Shown here: positions 1 through 5,927 of the stretch, one piece after another | Position numbering within the stretch: position 1 is the first letter of the stretch | How the letters are laid out: each line of letters begins with the position of its first letter | DNA from: Alphaproteobacteria bacterium | GTDB taxonomy: Bacteria; Pseudomonadota; Alphaproteobacteria; UBA828 | Assembly: GCA_029937205.1 (NCBI GenBank) | Contig: JAPYQV010000072.1 | Location: 1-9,563, forward strand | Length of the DNA: 9,563 nucleotides | Direction of reading: 5' to 3' | Program-made: the position numbers and the translations under genes | Notes under the pieces: generated by a model | Databases searched by the model: none | What the model saw: only the letters and a program-made list of their open reading frames with translations | What the model was told of the DNA's origin: nothing

Positions 1-4
1 AGAT

Positions 5-12
5 CCTCCTTT
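5..12 (-). promoter_or_regulatory. Strong Shine-Dalgarno-like site for a gene beyond the left edge
   Basis: Read on the minus strand this is AAAGGAGG, a near-perfect ribosome binding site, followed by only four bases before the window ends. A start codon would be expected immediately outside the window. The frame leading through it on the minus strand has no recognisable protein. Together with the abrupt end of the GST gene just upstream, it suggests that a new gene, possibly the first ORF of an insertion sequence, begins here. The RBS is seen directly; the identity of its gene is unknown. Confidence 0.5.
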
Positions 13-37
13 AGATCAGGCCGCAGTTTGTTCCAAA

Positions 38-499
38 TTATATGACGACGGACACCATGCGCATGGCGCCCTGAGTCAGCGCATCGGCCTCTTTTTCCAG
101 CGCCGCCACGGCCCGCGCCATGCGGCCCTGGTAGCGCGCTTTCAGGGTATCGCTCTGTTCGGCCTCAGGCAGCACTTGTTGCAGACGAAGCTGCACGCTG
201 GCATCGGCCAGGCCGTGGCCGACCATCATCCGCGTGCGCCACAGCCAGCGCCCTGCCTCGGGGTAGAGTGTCGGCCCGGCGCCGATCGAATCGAGATATT
301 CGCAAATCAAATGACTGTCATGCAGCACCGCGCCGTCATCCAGCACCAGTACCGGAATGAGCTTGAGCGGATTGAGCCCGGCCAAGTCGCCCGATTCAAA
401 CGGGTTGCACACCTCTTCCTCAACGGCAATGCCATGCTCGCGCGCGACAATCCCCGCCTTGCGCCCAAACGGCGTGGTCGGCCCGGTATAAAGCTTCAT
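38..499 (-). pseudogene. Glutathione S-transferase, C-terminally truncated
   Basis: The ATG at 499 is preceded by AAGGGAG about 8 bases upstream and gives the normal GST N-terminus. The open frame extends upstream to 760, but that part overlaps the DUF1491 gene and resembles nothing. Residues 1-75 are a thioredoxin-fold GST domain: a TTP motif at 8-10 near the glutathione site, cis-Pro49 in the LIPVL strand, and the Asp61-Ser62 pair that binds the gamma-glutamyl group. Residues about 85-140 begin the all-helical C-terminal domain. The protein then ends at residue 153 with a non-GST-like tail (MRMVSVVI), whereas members of this family usually run to about 200 residues. Roughly 45-50 residues, including most of the last helices, are missing. 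It is the second gene of a DUF1491-GST pair. It may be a pseudogene or encode an unstable protein. The GST assignment is firm; loss of function is an inference. Confidence 0.8.
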
Positions 500-527
500 G
501 GATGTGTCTCCCTTGGGTGTCTCTTGG

Positions 528-860
528 TTAGGATAGTTCCTCAAACGGGTTCTCACCATTCGGATTCTCCACCTCAACAATCCAGATATCCGGATCGAAC
601 CGGATTTCGGATTCGAGGCGTTGTTCGATGTCGGCGTCGGGCAACCAGTCTGCGCCGCTTGAGCGCTGCCATTCGGTGCCGCCGGAAAATGAGGTGACGC
701 GGGCGAACAGGGCGGCGCTGCCGTCGAGGCGGTTGACCTTGACCAGCAGCGCTCCGGCATCGGCGTCGCCGCGCCGGCGCAACATGGCGGTGATCAGTTT
801 ACCCTCGCAATAACGTATTCCGGCTTGCACCAAGAGGCCGGTTTTTACGCGTGGCTCCAT
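528..860 (-). CDS. DUF1491 family protein
   Basis: This is a 110-residue protein of unknown function that I recognise as DUF1491, a small family found mainly in alphaproteobacteria. Matching features are the start MEPR, the central RRGDADAGALLVKVNRLDG block (about 28-46), a Trp-containing middle segment, and the acidic end FDPDIWIVEVENP...NPFEE. The ATG at 860 is chosen because GAGGG lies about 9 bases upstream and family members start with this MEPR-like motif; the frame stays open to 929 with non-conserved sequence. It has no signal peptide or membrane segment, so it is probably cytoplasmic. The GST start codon lies 28 bp after its stop, so the two are probably co-transcribed. It is divergent from the methyltransferase at 1044. 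Confidence 0.85.
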   Translation of the reverse strand: MEPRVKTGLLVQAGIRYCEGKLITAMLRRRGDADAGALLVKVNRLDGSAALFARVTSFSGGTEWQRSSGADWLPDADIEQRLESEIRFDPDIWIVEVENPNGENPFEELS

Positions 861-942
861 TTTGTTTGGTCCCTCAGACGCCGGGCGGTCGCATCCGCGA
901 CCTTGGCTACCTCGTATTAACTCGGGCACGCAATCGCGCTTG

Positions 943-977
943 CCGGAAGGCGAAGCACGAAGCGCATCGCCTTCCGG
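943..977. repeat. 11-bp perfect inverted repeat in a divergent intergenic region
   Basis: CCGGAAGGCGA at 943-953 pairs perfectly with TCGCCTTCCGG at 967-977 across a 13-base spacer. It lies in the 183-bp gap between the divergent DUF1491 and methyltransferase genes, so it ends neither of them, and no T-run follows on either strand. It may be an operator, a leader hairpin, or a scattered palindromic repeat. The repeat is seen directly; any function is a guess. I see no convincing -35/-10 pair in the rest of this gap. Confidence 0.6.
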
Positions 978-1043
978 GAATGAGAATATTTGTTCGTGTG
1001 CCGTATGGCCAATCCAGGGCTGTGCGGTTAGGTTTCACGCCGC

Positions 1044-1682
1044 ATGACAATTGATCCTGAAAAGTACGGCGACACCGACCAGCAACGTGCGATGGCGGAT
1101 ACGCTGGCCGATTATGGCAACGCGCCGGACTCTTTCTGGCAGGGCACGCGCGATCATGATGTGAGCCAGAATATTGCCGCCCTGCTCGGCGCCGTCGAGG
1201 GCGAGGCGCCCTATGCCATTCTTGATTTCGGCTGTGGGCCGGGGCGCGATTTGAAGCGCTTTATCGAGCTTGGCCATGCGCCGGTCGGGCTCGATGGCAC
1301 CGAGGAATTCGCCGTCATGGCGCGCGAATATTCGGGCGCTGAGGTATGGCAGCAGAATTTCATCGCGCTCAATTTGCCGCCCGCCCGCTTCGATGGCGTG
1401 TTCGCCAACGCCTCGCTCTTCCATGTGCCGAGCGCGGCGCTGCAGCGTGTCCTCACCGAACTGCGCGACACGCTGAAACCGGCTGGCGTACTGTTCGCCT
1501 CTAATCCGCGCGGCGACAATCAGGAAGGCATGAGCCGGGGGCGCTATGGCTGCTTCCATGATTTCGAAACCTGGCGCGATTATGTCCTCGCCGCCGGCTT
1601 CAGCGAGATCAGCCATTATTACCGCCCCGAAGGCCAGCCACGCGAGCGCCAGCCCTGGCTGGCAACACTGTGGCGCAAGTAA
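1044..1682 (+). CDS. Class I SAM-dependent methyltransferase
   Basis: This 212-residue protein has a Rossmann-type SAM-binding core. Motif I, ILDFGCGPGRD at residues 59-69, binds the SAM methionine and ribose region. The acidic residue Asp84 in VGLDG at 81-85 sits where the adenosine ribose hydroxyls are bound. FDGVFANASLFHVP (about 116-129) and the LKPAGVLFASNPRG strand (about 144-157) follow the Methyltransf_11/25 pattern. The C-terminus (HYYRPEG...PWLATLWRK) is typical of a bacterial subfamily I recognise but whose substrate I do not know. The ATG at 1044 has only a weak TTAGG upstream; Met17 is an alternative start, but the N-terminal YGD segment looks genuine. It is cytoplasmic, and the first of two plus-strand genes, separated from the ABC-F gene by 100 bp with an AT-rich palindrome. 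Confidence 0.88.
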   Translation: MTIDPEKYGDTDQQRAMADTLADYGNAPDSFWQGTRDHDVSQNIAALLGAVEGEAPYAILDFGCGPGRDLKRFIELGHAPVGLDGTEEFAVMAREYSGAEVWQQNFIALNLPPARFDGVFANASLFHVPSAALQRVLTELRDTLKPAGVLFASNPRGDNQEGMSRGRYGCFHDFETWRDYVLAAGFSEISHYYRPEGQPRERQPWLATLWRK

Positions 1683-1688
1683 CAATGA

Positions 1689-1730
1689 GGGCAGCCTGAT
1701 TAATTATAAAATAATTAAGTAAGCTGTCCC
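1689..1730. repeat. AT-rich palindrome nested in a GC stem
   Basis: TTAATTAT at 1700-1707 and ATAATTAA at 1711-1718 form a perfect 8-bp stem with a three-base AAA loop. Outside it, GGGCAGC at 1689-1695 can pair with GCTGTCCC at 1723-1730 with one bulged T. It starts 7 bases after the methyltransferase stop and lies about 50 bases before the ABC-F start. It lacks the usual T-run after a GC stem, so a classic intrinsic terminator is doubtful. It may be a protein-binding site or part of the ABC-F promoter. Confidence 0.5.
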
Positions 1731-1782
1731 CATTATTGAATGGCTTGCCCGGTGCGGGTATGAGGCTGTATATGCGCTGGCC

Positions 1783-3597
1783 ATGGCCCCACCCCTCTTG
1801 ATCCTGCGCGATATTTATCTTCGCTTTGGCGCCCAGCCCCTATTGGATGGCGCGGAATTATTTGTCTCGGCAGGCGACCGCCTGTGCCTGGTTGGGCGCA
1901 ATGGCAGTGGCAAATCGAGCTTGCTGAAGATTGCCGCGGGTACCGTCGAGGCCGACGGCGGCGAGCGTTTCATGCAGCCTGGCGCGACCCTGCGCTACCT
2001 GCCGCAGGAACCTGACCTGAGCGGCTTTCAAAGCACCTTGGACGCGGTCGTGGACGGCCTCGGACCGGGCGACGATCCGCACCGGGCGCGCGCGCTGTTG
2101 GAGCGCCTCGGCCTCAGCGGCGCGGAGAATCCGGCGCATCTCTCGGGCGGCGAGGCCAGGCGCGCGGCGCTTGCCCGGGCGCTGGCGCCAGCTCCCGATA
2201 TTCTACTTCTCGACGAGCCGACCAATCATCTCGACCTGCCGGCCATCGAATGGCTGGAAGAGGAACTCAAAGCCAGCCGCTCGGCCCTGGTGCTGGTCAG
2301 CCATGACCGGCGCTTCCTGGAAAATCTGTCGCGCGCCACGGTATGGCTGAGCGATGGCGTCACCCACCGCCTGGATCGCGGTTTTGCCGATTTCGAACCA
2401 TGGCGCGATGACTTCATGGAACAGCAAGAGGTCGAGCGGCATAAGTTAAAACGCAAGATTTCGGCTGAAACCTCGTGGCTGCACCAGGGTGTCACTGCGC
2501 GGAGAAAACGCAATATGGGCCGCTTGCGGGCGTTGATCGCGCTCAGGAAATCGCAGAGCGAGCGGCGCGCGCAACCGGGCGCCGTCAATCTCGACGCGAG
2601 CCAGGCCGATGCCTCAAGCAAGCTGGTGTGCGAGGCCCGCCATGTTGCCAAGGCGTACGGCGGGCCAACCCTGATCGATGATTTTTCCATTCGCATTCAA
2701 CGCGGCGCGCGCATCGGCATTGTCGGGCCGAACGGCGCCGGAAAGACGACGCTCTTGAACATTCTAACCGGAGTCCTGGCGCCCGACGCGGGCACGTTCC
2801 GCCTCGGCCATAATCTCGCAATGGTCAGCCTCGACCAAAAGCGCGAGCAGCTCGACGGCCACGCCACGTTGCAAGACGCGCTCACCGATGGCGGCGGTCA
2901 GACCGTCTCGGTCGGCGGCAAGCCGCGCCATGTGGTCGGTTATATGAAGGATTTTCTCTTTCTGCCGGAACAGGCGCGTACGCCGGTGAGCGTACTTTCC
3001 GGCGGCGAACGCGGGCGCCTGATGCTGGCCCGCGCGTTGGCGCGGCCGTCCAATCTATTGGTTCTCGACGAGCCGACCAACGATCTCGATCTGGAAACTC
3101 TCGACCTGTTGCAGGAGATGCTGAGCGACTATGCCGGCACCGTGCTGCTGGTCAGCCACGACCGGGATTTTCTCGATCGCGTTGCCACCTCGGTGATCGC
3201 CGCCGAGGGCAAGGGCAAATGGATTGAATATGCCGGCGGCTACAGCGACATGGCGCGCCAGCGCGCCGGCGCGCCCCCGGCAGCGGCGACCGTCGCGGCA
3301 AATAAAACGAAAGCCCGCCCGGCGGCGACCGCCACTAAACCCGCCAGCAAAGGCAACAAAAAACTCTCATACAAGGACAAGTTTGCGCTCGAATCCCTGC
3401 CGGCGCGAATGGCGGCGCTGCAAGGCGAGATCGCGCAGCACAAAAAATCGCTGGCAGACGGCGGGCTCTATGGCCGCGACCCGGGCGCCTTCGAGGCTGC
3501 CGCAACTGGGCTCGGCGAAGCCGAATCCGCGCTGGCGGCGGCGGAAGATCAATGGCTGGCGCTGGAAATGGCGCGCGAAGAGAGCGAAGGCGCCTGA
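1783..3597 (+). CDS. uup: ABC-F family ATPase, Uup type
   Basis: This is a 604-residue soluble protein with two ABC ATPase domains in tandem and no membrane domain, the layout of ABC-F proteins that act at the ribosome or on branched DNA. Domain 1 has Walker A GRNGSGKSS (38-46), signature LSGGE (120-124) and Walker B with catalytic Glu145 (LLLDEPTNHLD). A basic, helical interdomain linker (about 215-265) corresponds to the P-site tRNA-interaction motif. Domain 2 has Walker A GPNGAGKTT (315-323), signature LSGGER (405-410) and Walker B with Glu430. Both ATP sites look intact. An Ala/Lys-rich linker (about 500-525) leads to a coiled-coil C-terminal domain (about 530-604), which with the GKWIEYAGGY segment points to Uup rather than EttA or YbiT. 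The ATG at 1783 has a weak RBS; the conserved strand starts at residue 5, so an upstream start is unlikely. An alternative is a generic ABC-F paralogue. Confidence 0.87.
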   Translation: MAPPLLILRDIYLRFGAQPLLDGAELFVSAGDRLCLVGRNGSGKSSLLKIAAGTVEADGGERFMQPGATLRYLPQEPDLSGFQSTLDAVVDGLGPGDDPHRARALLERLGLSGAENPAHLSGGEARRAALARALAPAPDILLLDEPTNHLDLPAIEWLEEELKASRSALVLVSHDRRFLENLSRATVWLSDGVTHRLDRGFADFEPWRDDFMEQQEVERHKLKRKISAETSWLHQGVTARRKRNMGRLRALIALRKSQSERRAQPGAVNLDASQADASSKLVCEARHVAKAYGGPTLIDDFSIRIQRGARIGIVGPNGAGKTTLLNILTGVLAPDAGTFRLGHNLAMVSLDQKREQLDGHATLQDALTDGGGQTVSVGGKPRHVVGYMKDFLFLPEQARTPVSVLSGGERGRLMLARALARPSNLLVLDEPTNDLDLETLDLLQEMLSDYAGTVLLVSHDRDFLDRVATSVIAAEGKGKWIEYAGGYSDMARQRAGAPPAAATVAANKTKARPAATATKPASKGNKKLSYKDKFALESLPARMAALQGEIAQHKKSLADGGLYGRDPGAFEAAATGLGEAESALAAAEDQWLALEMAREESEGA

Positions 3598-3623
3598 GCC
3601 GGGGCGGCTTGACGATTGCGCCG

Positions 3624-3749
3624 GTTGCTCAGGTTTATGCATTGGGTGCGAATTTCGAGAATAGTTTCTTCCGGGTTGTTGCCCGGCAGGTCGATTTTCC
3701 CCAATTCGTCGGCGAGGCTACTTAAATCCCAATGATATTTGGAACGGAA
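3624..3749 (-). pseudogene. Decayed remnant of a third Hpt-domain gene
   Basis: On the minus strand this stretch translates to about 42 residues that align without gaps to residues 25-66 of the two intact Hpt genes to its right. ADEL..., NPEETILEIRTQC and NL match AEEL..., DAEQTLLAIRRQC and the SLKG region. The phosphorylatable His is replaced by Ile, and the LKG motif is degraded to LSN. Homology then stops, roughly 25 bp short of the ABC-F stop codon. Upstream in frame there is a stop at 3792-3794, next to a run of eight A bases, and no ATG. The only possible start is a TTG at 3785 without a clear RBS, and the frame would run antisense into the ABC-F gene. I read it as a truncated, dead third member of the array. 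It occupies much of the 279-bp gap between uup and the first intact Hpt gene. Confidence 0.6.
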
Positions 3750-3841
3750 TCGGTGCCAGCCACAAATTATGATCTGTCTTTGCAAAAAAAATCACTTATT
3801 GACTACGCCTTCTTTATGGGAAATCAGCCTTTTGGCACTAT

Positions 3842-3864
3842 ATCTATGATTTAAGATCTATGAT
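3842..3864. repeat. Short direct repeat ATCTATGAT x2
   Basis: ATCTATGAT occurs at 3842-3850 and again at 3856-3864, separated by TTAAG. It lies 12 bases beyond the stop codon of the Hpt-pseudoreceiver gene ending at 3877. It may mark the boundary of the duplication or decay that produced the neighbouring Hpt remnant, or it may be chance in AT-rich DNA. Rest of the gap: no clear intrinsic terminator; the A-run at 3784-3791 (T-run on the minus strand) is not preceded by a convincing stem. Confidence 0.35.
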
Positions 3865-3876
3865 GGGTGGCCTGTT

Positions 3877-4698
3877 TTATGCGTTCACCGCCAATGCCAT
3901 ACCGCCATTTTCAAAATTGCTCAGCACTTCGGCCAATTCTTCGCTGAAATTTTCGCCGTGCCGAACGATCGACACCCCGCGCGGTAAATTCTCGAGCGCG
4001 CGGTTGGAATTGTCGAGACTGGTCAGGAGGACGACCGGGATATCTGCGGTGAGATCCATGGCAGCGAGCGCTCGGGCCAGATTAACGCCGTCGATGACTT
4101 CCATCACGGCGGCGGTAATCACCAGATCGGGCTTTGTGCTGGCGGCAAACTGTAGGGCCTCCCAGGCATTGGCAAAACGTGTCACTTTATAGCCGCATTC
4201 GGCCAATTCGCGCCCGACAATGGCGCCGATGGTTTTGGACGGCGTAACCATCAATACTTCGGTACTCAGCGGTACGATATACTCGACGTCGAACAGGCTG
4301 AATGCCGGCAACCCACGTATGATCTCTTTCACCTCATCAGGCCCCGGATCCTCGCCGTGGGAGATAATGTCCGTCAGGCACTGGCAATAGGCATCCATAT
4401 CACGCACGATTTGCGGATTGATGACATGCGCGCGGGCGAGATAATCCTCGAGGCGGTGCGAAATCAAAGTGACGGCCGGGAAGCCGAAAGAACTCCCCAT
4501 GCCCTTCAGACTGTGGCACTGCCGGCGGATAGCGAGCAGAGTTTGTTCCGCGTCGGCGTCGGGTTTTTCGCTGTTTGTCAATTCTTCAGCGATGTCGTCC
4601 AGGCAAGACCGCGCTTCGGCCAGAAACTCGTCGCGAAGCCGCACGAAAATTTCATCGCGGCTTTCCTCTGACAAACCGTTTTTCTGATTGCTGGCCAT
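3877..4698 (-). CDS. Hpt domain fused to degenerate receiver (copy A)
   Basis: This is a 273-residue cytoplasmic protein. Residues about 15-130 are a histidine phosphotransfer (Hpt) helical bundle with the active-site motif RRQCHSLKG; His62 is the expected phosphate acceptor, with Lys65 and Gly66 conserved. Residues about 147-260 follow the CheY receiver pattern but lack its chemistry. The acidic pair is Thr152-Pro153 (VTPSKT instead of VDDS.T), the phospho-acceptor Asp is Ala196 (VITAAVMEVIDG), and the usual Lys is replaced in VRHGENF. The switch Thr226 is kept. So it can probably receive phosphate on His62 but not on its own receiver. The ATG at 4698 has only a weak GAG upstream, but the paralogue has exactly the same length. 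It is about 62% identical (169 of 273, hand count) to copy B. The cognate kinase is not in this window. The domain calls are confident; the signalling role is inferred. Confidence 0.87.
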   Translation of the reverse strand: MASNQKNGLSEESRDEIFVRLRDEFLAEARSCLDDIAEELTNSEKPDADAEQTLLAIRRQCHSLKGMGSSFGFPAVTLISHRLEDYLARAHVINPQIVRDMDAYCQCLTDIISHGEDPGPDEVKEIIRGLPAFSLFDVEYIVPLSTEVLMVTPSKTIGAIVGRELAECGYKVTRFANAWEALQFAASTKPDLVITAAVMEVIDGVNLARALAAMDLTADIPVVLLTSLDNSNRALENLPRGVSIVRHGENFSEELAEVLSNFENGGMALAVNA

Positions 4699-4766
4699 GT
4701 CGTCAAAACTCGGCGTAATCCAGATTAATGATTTAGGCTAAGGTGCCAGTTTGACCGGCTTATACG

Positions 4767-4778
4767 AACAATCCCTTA
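4767..4778 (-). promoter_or_regulatory. Shared 12-bp upstream element, copy A
   Basis: On the minus strand this is TAAGGGATTGTT, 69 bases before the start codon of copy A. The same 12 bases occur 73 bases before the start of copy B, and both are followed one base later by GTA. Both lie in AT-rich DNA with TATAAA-like sequence just upstream. The site could be a promoter element, an operator, or a relic of the duplication. The surrounding sequences have otherwise diverged, which favours a functional site. The rest of the 218-bp gap between copies A and B (4699-4916) is AT-rich with no gene and no clear terminator. Confidence 0.5.
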
Positions 4779-4916
4779 CATTTTATAATTAATGAAAGAT
4801 TAATCTCAGCCGATTCCAACCGGAATGTAAATTTCAACTCATCTTAACTACTTATAATTACATAACATTGTGGGAATGATAGCCCGGTTCATGTATTAAC
4901 CGTCGAACATGCCGCA

Positions 4917-5738
4917 CTAAGCGGGAAGCGCCGCACACAATCCGCCATTTTCGAACACGCTGAGTATTTGGGCCAGTTCTTCGCTGAAACTTTCGCCGTG
5001 ACGGATTACCACCGCACTGGCTGGTAGGCGCTCAAGCTCCCGGCTACCGGTATCGAAACTGGTGAGAATGGCCACCGGAATATCCCGGGTGGCCTTCATG
5101 GCGGCTAAGGCGCAGGCGAAATCTAGGCCGTCGATCACCTCCATGACGGCAGCGCTGATCACCATGTCCGGTTTGGTACTGGCGGCGAATTGCAGGGCTT
5201 CCCAGGCATTGGAAAACCGCGTCACCTTATAGCCGCACGCCGCCAATTCCCGACCGACAAACGCGCCGATGGTCTTAGAGGGTGTGACCAGAAACACTTC
5301 CTTACCGTTGGCGGTGACATCCTCTACCTGGAAATAGCTGAGGGTCGGCAGTGTGCGGATTATTAATGCGGCGCCATCCGGTCCGGGGTCTTTGCCGATC
5401 GAGACAATATCTAGCAACCGCTGGCAATAGGCGTCGATGTCGCGCGCCACCTCGGCATTGATCATGTGCGTCCGGGCGAGATAATCCTCAAGCCGGTGGG
5501 CGATCAAGGTGATGGTCGGAAATCCGAACGAGCCGCCCATGCCCTTCAAATTGTGGCACTGCCGGCGGATCACCAGGAGAGTCGCTTCCGCATCTCCCTC
5601 CTTCGATTGGCACTTGTCCAATTCAGCGAAAATCTCTTCGATACACTCGCGCGCGTCGGAAAGAAATTCGTCGCAAAGCTGAGCGAGAATCTGGTCGTAG
5701 GCTTCGTCCTGCGACGAAATTTCTGAATTAATCGTCAT
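4917..5738 (-). CDS. Hpt domain fused to degenerate receiver (copy B)
   Basis: This 273-residue paralogue aligns to copy A along its whole length without gaps. The Hpt domain (about 15-130) carries RRQCHNLKGMGGSFG with His62 as the expected phospho-acceptor. The receiver-like domain (about 147-260) has the same substitutions as copy A: Thr152-Pro153 in place of the acidic pair, Ala196 in place of the phospho-Asp (VISAAVMEVIDG), and IRHGESF where the conserved Lys should be. The ATG at 5738 is chosen over the upstream TTG at 5792: it gives exactly the paralogue's length and has AAAGAG about 10 bases upstream, while the extra 18 residues have no counterpart. It is separated from copy A by 218 bp of AT-rich DNA carrying a copy-A promoter-like element, so each gene probably has its own promoter. 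It is likely a phosphorelay adaptor or sink; the partner kinase is unknown. Confidence 0.87.
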   Translation of the reverse strand: MTINSEISSQDEAYDQILAQLCDEFLSDARECIEEIFAELDKCQSKEGDAEATLLVIRRQCHNLKGMGGSFGFPTITLIAHRLEDYLARTHMINAEVARDIDAYCQRLLDIVSIGKDPGPDGAALIIRTLPTLSYFQVEDVTANGKEVFLVTPSKTIGAFVGRELAACGYKVTRFSNAWEALQFAASTKPDMVISAAVMEVIDGLDFACALAAMKATRDIPVAILTSFDTGSRELERLPASAVVIRHGESFSEELAQILSVFENGGLCAALPA

Positions 5739-5810
5739 GCCAACCGCACTCTTTAAAACAACTGCCAAATCCTTTTTGGATGTTCGCTCCAAAGATGCCT
5801 TGAATTTACC

Positions 5811-5822
5811 AACAATCCCTTA
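5811..5822 (-). promoter_or_regulatory. Shared 12-bp upstream element, copy B
   Basis: TAAGGGATTGTT on the minus strand, 73 bases before the copy B start, identical to the element upstream of copy A. TATATAAA-like sequence lies about 18 bases further upstream on the minus strand. It resembles half of a CtrA-type site (TTAA, then seven bases) but the second half is absent, so I do not call it CtrA. Confidence 0.5.
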
Positions 5823-5865
5823 ATTCTGCGTTGATTTATATATCCTTATTCATAGATATTCATCT

Positions 5866-5879
5866 CCGATGCTGATCGG
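5866..5879. repeat. Small hairpin after the SDR gene
   Basis: CCGAT at 5866-5870 and ATCGG at 5875-5879 flank a four-base loop, about 50 bases past the stop codon of the minus-strand SDR gene. No T-run follows on the minus strand. It could be a weak or Rho-assisted end for the dadA-SDR transcript, or chance. The rest of 5739-5927 is AT-rich non-coding DNA holding the copy B upstream region. Confidence 0.25.
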
Positions 5880-5927
5880 CATGCGAAATCCTGATTGTTC
5901 CCCCTAGTTTAGTCCTTTGGCGTCGCG

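Noticed and set aside
1..30. Faint resemblance of the left edge to the 3' end of 16S rRNA (CCTCCTTT with nearby GATC and GCGGC pieces)
   Set aside because: Order and orientation of the pieces do not match the conserved 16S tail; an RBS on the minus strand explains CCTCCTTT better.
500..760. N-terminal extension of the GST frame to 760
   Set aside because: It covers the DUF1491 gene in another frame, has no family similarity, and the ATG at 499 has its own RBS.
1035..1685. 216-codon open frame antisense to the methyltransferase
   Set aside because: It mirrors the methyltransferase gene almost exactly, as expected in GC-rich coding DNA, and resembles no protein family; the plus-strand frame has clear SAM motifs.
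3549..3785. Treating the minus-strand 78-codon frame as a functional small gene
   Set aside because: TTG start without RBS, overlap with the 3' end of uup, and a degraded Hpt motif without the His point to a remnant.
4885..4902. CGGTT/AACCG stem after the copy B stop as an intrinsic terminator
   Set aside because: Only 5 bp with an 8-base loop and no T-run on the minus strand.
5739..5792. TTG start at 5792 giving copy B 18 extra residues
   Set aside because: The ATG at 5738 gives the same 273-residue length as copy A and has an RBS; the extra residues have no counterpart in copy A.
5811..5828. CtrA binding site upstream of copy B (TTAA-N7-TTAA)
   Set aside because: Only the first TTAA half is present at the required spacing, and the copy A element lacks it.
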